Origin: Butyrivibrio sp. | Lineage (GTDB): Bacteria > Bacillota > Clostridia > Lachnospirales > Lachnospiraceae | NCBI GenBank assembly: GCA_023664865.1 | Contig: JAMPEU010000015.1 | Location: forward strand, 1-64,000 | DNA length: 64,000 nucleotides | Direction: 5' to 3' | The notes under the pieces: model-generated | What the model saw: the letters and a program-made list of their open reading frames with translations, nothing else | Database searches by the model: none | What the model was told of the DNA's origin: nothing | Program-made: the position numbers and the translations under genes | Part shown: piece after piece, positions 60,487 through 64,000 of the stretch | Layout of the letters: the number at the start of each line of letters is the position of its first letter | How positions within the stretch are numbered: position 1 is the stretch's first letter

Positions 60487-60516
60487 ATATTGTAATTTTT
60501 GGGATAATATTGTAAT
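60487..60516 (-). promoter_or_regulatory. Two tandem candidate AraC operators, symporter operon
   Basis: ATTACAATAT occurs at 60516-60507 and again at 60496-60487 on the minus strand: direct repeats exactly 20 bases apart (two helical turns), upstream of the weak promoter. The rest of 60384-60669 is AT-rich, without a gene, and ends in the araC-derived terminator. Confidence 0.6.
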
Positions 60517-60597
60517 ATTCTATATATATTTAGATATGTATTAGATATATATTGTATTTTTATAAATATTCGATAGAGAAAGTTTTTAGAGAACTCC

Positions 60598-60666
60598 CTT
60601 ATACAGTAAAAAAGCCTGTCTGAAATCAGCAATTATTTATGCTTTTCCAGTCAGGCTTTTTCAAAA
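60598..60666 (-). terminator. Terminator of the GH3 gene made from a decayed araC coding fragment
   Basis: On the minus strand AAAAAGCCTGACTG pairs with CAGACAGGCTTTTT (one mismatch in 14, loop 25 bases) plus a T-run, nine bases after the GH3 stop. On the plus strand the same DNA aligns with the araC helix-turn-helix codons at 46471-46535: TGAAATCAGC is identical, and GCTTTTCCAG and AATTATTTAT match GCTTCTCCAG and AGTTATCTGT closely. Its frame TCT-GAA-ATC reads SEISNYLCFSSQ but is broken by single-base deletions on both sides, so it is no longer coding. Confidence 0.75.
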
Positions 60667-60669
60667 AGT

Positions 60670-62967
60670 CTAATTTCCAAGCATCTGATTCAATGTCCCC
60701 ATCAGCTCTTCAATCTTAGAAGCCATCTCTGCACCAGCAAAGCTTGCTATAGATTTAAGCGGCATTCCCGTCATCATTGCTTCCATCATTTCTGTACCGG
60801 TACCAAGCGCCTCCGCCGCGCTTTCAGCATCTACGGCATCTGCTCCCTGAGGCTGCATTGACTGCTGCATACTCTTCATCATCTCGCCAACGACAGGCGC
60901 AGTCACAGGATGCGCCAGAAGCTGCCCTATGGTAGTAGCTCCGTTTACATACAGCGGCGGAAGTTTCTTCGTTTCAAACGTAAGTTCACCACGCAAAATT
61001 ATTTCATCGCACGCATGTCCTACCAATACCTCATATTTTCCGGAAGGCGCATACCAATCTCCAAGTCCTTCATGATAGAATGACAGATCTCTCGCCTTCA
61101 GTATGAACTCCACGGTCTTCGTCTCCTTTGGTGCAAGCGCGACTTTGGCAAATCCTTTCAGTTCTTTTACAGGCCTGCCCGGCGTGCCGTTTTTATCGCT
61201 GACATAGAGCTGTACTACTTCCTTGCCCGCCATGTTTCCGACATTCTTCACATCGACCGTTATCTTTACACAGTTATCGTCATTCAACGCCTCCGTAGGC
61301 ATTTTTAAGTTACTGTACTCATAAGTTGTGTAGGACAAGCCATGTCCAAACGCCCAGCGCACAGGCATTTTCTTAGTATCGTAATAACGATATCCCACAT
61401 AGACGCCCTCCGCATAATCCACGTTATCGCCGTCTCCGGGGAAATTCAGATAACTCGGATTATCCTCAAGATGCAGCGGGAAAGTCTCGGCAAGACGCCC
61501 TGAAGGATTTGCCTCACCGTAAAGAATCTTGTCTGTGGCTTCTCCTACGCCCTGACCGCCAAGATACATCTCGAGAACCGCCGCTGCTTTGTCCGCCCAC
61601 GGAGTCTCGACCGGGCTTCCATTGTGCAATACAACCACAGTATTCGGCTGTACCTGTGCTACCGCTTCAATCAGTTTATTCTGGCATGCCGGAAGCTTCA
61701 TGTCTTTTCTGTCGTATCCTTCCGATTCAATCACATCGGGAAGTCCTGCAAAAATCACGGCTGTTTCCGCCTCTTTCGCCGCCTGCACTGCCGCTTTTAA
61801 TTCTTCCTCATTCTCCTCGTCCTTATCAAACGGAAAGCCTTTTACATAGGTTACTGCACGGTTTTTCGCTTTCGCGCTCTCCAATGCTGAAGACACCTTG
61901 CTTGAATTGATATGGCTCGAACCGCCGCCCTGATAGCGCGGTTTGGCAGCATACTCGCCGATATAGACAACCTTAGCATCCGCTGTTAACGGAAGCACGC
62001 CGTTATTCTCTAAGAGGACTGCGCTCTCTGTCTCGATTTTAACTGCTTTTTCATGGTCCGCATCTCTATCAAATACTGCTTCCGCATGACGGTTATCAAT
62101 ATAAGAAAATACAACTTTTAAAATACGTTCCACAGCAATGTCAAGAAGAGCCTCGTCCAGACTTCCGTCCTTCACTGCCGCAATAATCTTAGCGTCATTA
62201 AATCCACCGCTGCCCGGCATTTCCAGATCAAGTCCCGCCTCAATGCCTTTCACACGGTCTGAAACCGCGCCCCAGTCTGTCATTACATAGCCTTCAAAGC
62301 CCCACTCGTCCCTTAAGATTTCCGTCAAAAGGTGGCGGTTTTCAGAAGCATAAACCCCATTAATCTTATTGTAACTGCACATAATCGTCTTAGGCTGCGC
62401 CTCTTTGACTGCCATCTCAAAAGCAGGCAGATAAATTTCCCGCAATGTCCGCTCAGACATATTGGAAGAACAGCTCATGCGGTTATACTCCTGATTGTTT
62501 GCCGCATAATGCTTTATGCTTGTGCCTACGCCACGGCTCTGCACGCCGTCTATATAAGCCGCCGCCATTTTACCGGCAAGATACGGATCTTCGGACATAT
62601 ATTCAAAGTTACGCCCACATAAAGGGCTTCTCTTGATATTAACCGCCGGTCCCAAGAGTACGCTTATATCTTCCGCCTGACATTCCTCGCCCAGCGTCTC
62701 CCCCATCTCATGAATAAGTTCCGTATCGAAACTGGATGTCACGGCACACGCTGCCGGAAAGCATACTGCGACAATGCTTTCTCCCATTCCGAGATGGTCT
62801 GCCGTCTCCGGCTGTTTACGCAGTCCATGAGGTCCGTCTGATACCATTACTGCCGGAATTCCCAGCCGTTCTACGCTTTTCAGGTGCCAGAAATCCTCGC
62901 CTGAGCACATTCCTGCTTTTTCCTCAAGCGTCATTTGTGAAATGATTTGTTTGATGTCTCTTTCCAT
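60670..62967 (-). CDS. Glycoside hydrolase family 3 beta-glucosidase-type enzyme with C-terminal helical extension
   Basis: The 765-residue enzyme has the normal order: TIM barrel (MTLEEKAGMCSGEDFW...), nucleophile Asp231 in GYVMTDWGAVSDR, substrate-site ISVLLGPAVNIKRSPLCGRN and KHYAANNQE; alpha/beta sandwich (about 305-500); fibronectin-III-like domain (about 560-665). A last segment of about 100 residues (VNGATTIGQLLAHPVTAPVV, MKSMQQSMQ, AAEALGTGTEMMEAMMTGMP) is helical, Met/Ala-rich and not part of the catalytic fold. There is no signal peptide. A -35-like TTGACA and a palindrome lie upstream, and the gene is followed by the araC-derived terminator. Confidence 0.93.
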   Translation of the reverse strand: MERDIKQIISQMTLEEKAGMCSGEDFWHLKSVERLGIPAVMVSDGPHGLRKQPETADHLGMGESIVAVCFPAACAVTSSFDTELIHEMGETLGEECQAEDISVLLGPAVNIKRSPLCGRNFEYMSEDPYLAGKMAAAYIDGVQSRGVGTSIKHYAANNQEYNRMSCSSNMSERTLREIYLPAFEMAVKEAQPKTIMCSYNKINGVYASENRHLLTEILRDEWGFEGYVMTDWGAVSDRVKGIEAGLDLEMPGSGGFNDAKIIAAVKDGSLDEALLDIAVERILKVVFSYIDNRHAEAVFDRDADHEKAVKIETESAVLLENNGVLPLTADAKVVYIGEYAAKPRYQGGGSSHINSSKVSSALESAKAKNRAVTYVKGFPFDKDEENEEELKAAVQAAKEAETAVIFAGLPDVIESEGYDRKDMKLPACQNKLIEAVAQVQPNTVVVLHNGSPVETPWADKAAAVLEMYLGGQGVGEATDKILYGEANPSGRLAETFPLHLEDNPSYLNFPGDGDNVDYAEGVYVGYRYYDTKKMPVRWAFGHGLSYTTYEYSNLKMPTEALNDDNCVKITVDVKNVGNMAGKEVVQLYVSDKNGTPGRPVKELKGFAKVALAPKETKTVEFILKARDLSFYHEGLGDWYAPSGKYEVLVGHACDEIILRGELTFETKKLPPLYVNGATTIGQLLAHPVTAPVVGEMMKSMQQSMQPQGADAVDAESAAEALGTGTEMMEAMMTGMPLKSIASFAGAEMASKIEELMGTLNQMLGN

Positions 62968-63008
62968 AGCATTTACCCTTTCCTGCTTTTTGATATTATC
63001 TATCTATA

Positions 63009-63038
63009 ACACTACACAAGAATTGTGTGTGCTGTCAA
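63009..63038 (-). promoter_or_regulatory. Promoter with embedded palindromic operator, GH3 gene at 60670
   Basis: On the minus strand perfect TTGACA (63038-63033), 18-base spacer and a poor -10 (TAGTGT). The palindrome ACACAA-gaa-TTGTGT (63014-63028) fills the spacer, a classical repressor position. Confidence 0.45.
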
Positions 63039-63149
63039 TCTATATTTTTGATTCTCTTTCCTATAAGTTATGGCAAAAAAATACCGGAAACCCTTTCTTA
63101 ATGCACAGGTGGCATAAAGTAACATAACAATAAATACAGGCAGCAATAA

Positions 63150-63356
63150 CCTCTATTCCGTATAAAATGGCATGATAGCATTTCACAAGATGTTAGAGTT
63201 TGCGGAACTGTACAAGATGAAGAATATCGTGGTGCTTATTGCGGGCAGATATATGGCTTTGTCGAATTGAAATATTGCAAACTGCCGCACGGATTTGAGG
63301 AAGATGCGACTTTCACTGACAGCAGAGCATTGTTCGAGGAACTCTGGCAGGAATGA
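63150..63356 (+). pseudogene. 3' remnant of a small gene
   Basis: An open frame without a start codon runs from the codon after a TAA (63147-63149) to the TGA at 63354-63356. It encodes about 68 residues with protein-like composition (EEYRGAYCGQIYGFVELKYC, then LPHGFEEDATFTDSRALFEE). It looks like the C-terminal part of a small cytosolic protein of the kind carried on Firmicute mobile elements; the 5' part is missing. It has no ribosome site or promoter, so it is probably decayed. Function unknown. Confidence 0.6.
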
Positions 63357-63495
63357 CTCAATTCAAAATTGTATCTAATGGGACGAAATCAGAGGTTTTT
63401 CAAAGCATACAAACATCACCTTTTTGACATTTGATAGAAAACCAACACAGAGCAAAAAAATGTCGGATTGATAGCACAGACGGGATTATTGATGG

Positions 63496-63524
63496 TTGAA
63501 ACTGTTATTTTTCCAGGCTATTAT
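63496..63524 (+). promoter_or_regulatory. Promoter of the 47-residue membrane protein gene
   Basis: TTGAAA (63496-63501), 17-base spacer, TATTAT (63519-63524), about 61 bases before the ATG at 63586. The interval 63357-63495 shows no gene. Confidence 0.6.
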
Positions 63525-63585
63525 ATGGGTGTAAGTTAAAAAGGAAACAGCTTGCGGTAAAAACAATCAGAAAGGAAGGCTCATT

Positions 63586-63729
63586 ATGTTGACACCTACA
63601 TCAATTTTCACGATTCCCATAGTCATCTTCATTGCCATAGGTTCAGTTCTGCTGATTTCTAAATTTGGTGGGAAAGCAGCAGGTAAGAAAATCCGCTATC
63701 TTCATGGCATAGATGATGATGAAGAGTAG
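63586..63729 (+). CDS. Small single-pass membrane protein (47 residues)
   Basis: The protein starts MLTPTSIFTIPIVIFIAIGS, one hydrophobic segment (about residues 5-25), followed by a basic stretch (KFGGKAAGKKIRY) and an acidic tail (DDDEE). A GGAAGG ribosome site lies six bases before the ATG, a sigma-A promoter about 61 bases upstream and an intrinsic terminator 20 bases downstream, so this is a complete minimal gene. The positive-inside rule places the C-terminus in the cytoplasm. I do not recognise the family. It converges on a TetR-like gene, and a regulatory link is possible. Confidence 0.7.
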   Translation: MLTPTSIFTIPIVIFIAIGSVLLISKFGGKAAGKKIRYLHGIDDDEE

Positions 63730-63748
63730 CTGCAAACGGAAAGCAGGA

Positions 63749-63788
63749 GGCAGGGCAACATCAAAAATTGGTTACCCTGCCATTTTTT
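63749..63788. terminator. Bidirectional intrinsic terminator
   Basis: GGCAGGG (63749-63755) pairs with CCCTGCC (63775-63781), with an inner AAC/GTT pair, followed by six T on the plus strand. The stop codon of the convergent TetR-like gene lies within the T-run. Confidence 0.75.
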
Positions 63789-64000
63789 ACTGGTTTAGAA
63801 AAGGTGTATTGAAGTTGGCAATCCAGTCTGCCATTGTATCAATTTCTATGGCATTGTTATTGTCCGTAATCCAGTAATAAATCAAACCGAAACTTCCTGT
63901 GCTGGCATATATATATTGATATGCTTTTTTGACAGCCTTGATGTTCCCCAGATGCTCTTTTTGGAAGATGCGTTCACCAAAAAATGTCAAAATGTCACGT
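63787..64000 (-). CDS. TetR-like transcriptional regulator, C-terminal part (runs off the right edge)
   Basis: The frame is open from the window edge to the stop at 63787-63789. The last 67 residues (KEHLGNIKAVKKAYQYIYAS, then FGLIYYWITDNNNAIEIDTM, ADWIANFNTPFLNQ) resemble the C-terminal dimerisation/ligand helices of clostridial TetR regulators, where a helix with G-L-x-x-x-W is followed by a short acidic loop and the last helix. The DNA-binding half is outside the window, so the assignment is tentative. No in-frame start with a ribosome site is seen within the window, supporting a partial gene. Confidence 0.5.
   Translation of the reverse strand, partial: RDILTFFGERIFQKEHLGNIKAVKKAYQYIYASTGSFGLIYYWITDNNNAIEIDTMADWIANFNTPFLNQ

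Noticed and set aside
60447-60632. A 61-codon minus-strand open frame in the symporter upstream region
   Set aside because: It overlaps the candidate operators and the araC-derived fragment, is AT-driven, and lacks a ribosome site.

Overview
The window looks like a chromosomal segment of a gut-type Lachnospiraceae (class Clostridia, Firmicutes). Reasons: purine-rich AGGAGG-type ribosome sites, sigma-A type promoters, frequent GTG/TTG starts, and protein families typical of that group (Lachnospiraceae-style hybrid kinases, LplABC-type sugar importers, AraC regulators, intracellular GH3/GH94 enzymes, a putative permease of the CmpB family, a Csp-like subtilase). The species is not identifiable from the sequence alone. 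Almost everything is transcribed on the minus strand, so operons read from high to low coordinates. No rRNA, tRNA, CRISPR array or intact transposase was seen.

Layout. (1) 1-9369: a chemotaxis and second-messenger operon: REC/HD-GYP regulator, PAS histidine kinase, REC with a catalytically degenerate HD-GYP, CheR, CheB, a stand-alone receiver, CheA, CheW and the start of a methyl-accepting chemotaxis protein cut by the window edge. (2) 9608-14107: a three-domain c-di-GMP phosphodiesterase (redox C_GCAxxG_C_C domain + dead GGDEF + EAL) behind a hybrid kinase. (3) 14.1-18.3 kb: an accessory stretch with a nested palindrome, a zeta-toxin-like toxin-antitoxin pair, and AT-rich plus-strand genes (methyltransferase, GNAT, a small unknown protein, a CPBP protease), two of which share a promoter-like box at the same distance from their starts; a candidate small RNA lies here too. 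(4) 18371-32184: an eight-gene envelope operon: two tandem paralogous membrane proteins, ABC ATPase and permease, a Gly/Asn/Gln-rich membrane protein, MoxR ATPase, DUF58 protein and a 1506-residue protein with three VWA-like domains. (5) 32.2-45.3 kb: APH(3')-like kinase, aldo/keto reductase, a second candidate toxin-antitoxin pair, a large hybrid kinase, CmpB-family membrane protein, intracellular subtilase, GH3 enzyme and acyltransferase. (6) 45.4-63.0 kb: a carbohydrate-utilisation locus: AraC regulator, ABC sugar importer (lipoprotein + two permeases, no ATPase), domain-permuted GH3, clan GH-A-like hydrolase, GH94 phosphorylase, nucleoside-hydrolase-like protein, GPH symporter and a conventional GH3. 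(7) 63.0-64.0 kb: a decayed gene, a 47-residue membrane protein and the 3' part of a TetR-like gene.

How it works together. In region 6 the hydrolases and phosphorylase have no signal peptides, so imported beta-linked oligosaccharides are probably degraded in the cytoplasm. Three of the transcription units share the decamer ATTACAATAT upstream of their promoters, a candidate operator for the linked AraC protein. The most unusual observation is that the helix-turn-helix coding region of that araC gene contains an inverted repeat that reads as an intrinsic terminator on the opposite strand, for the convergent importer operon. A decayed copy of the same coding segment sits directly behind the GH3 gene at 60670, where the protein frame is lost but the terminator is kept.
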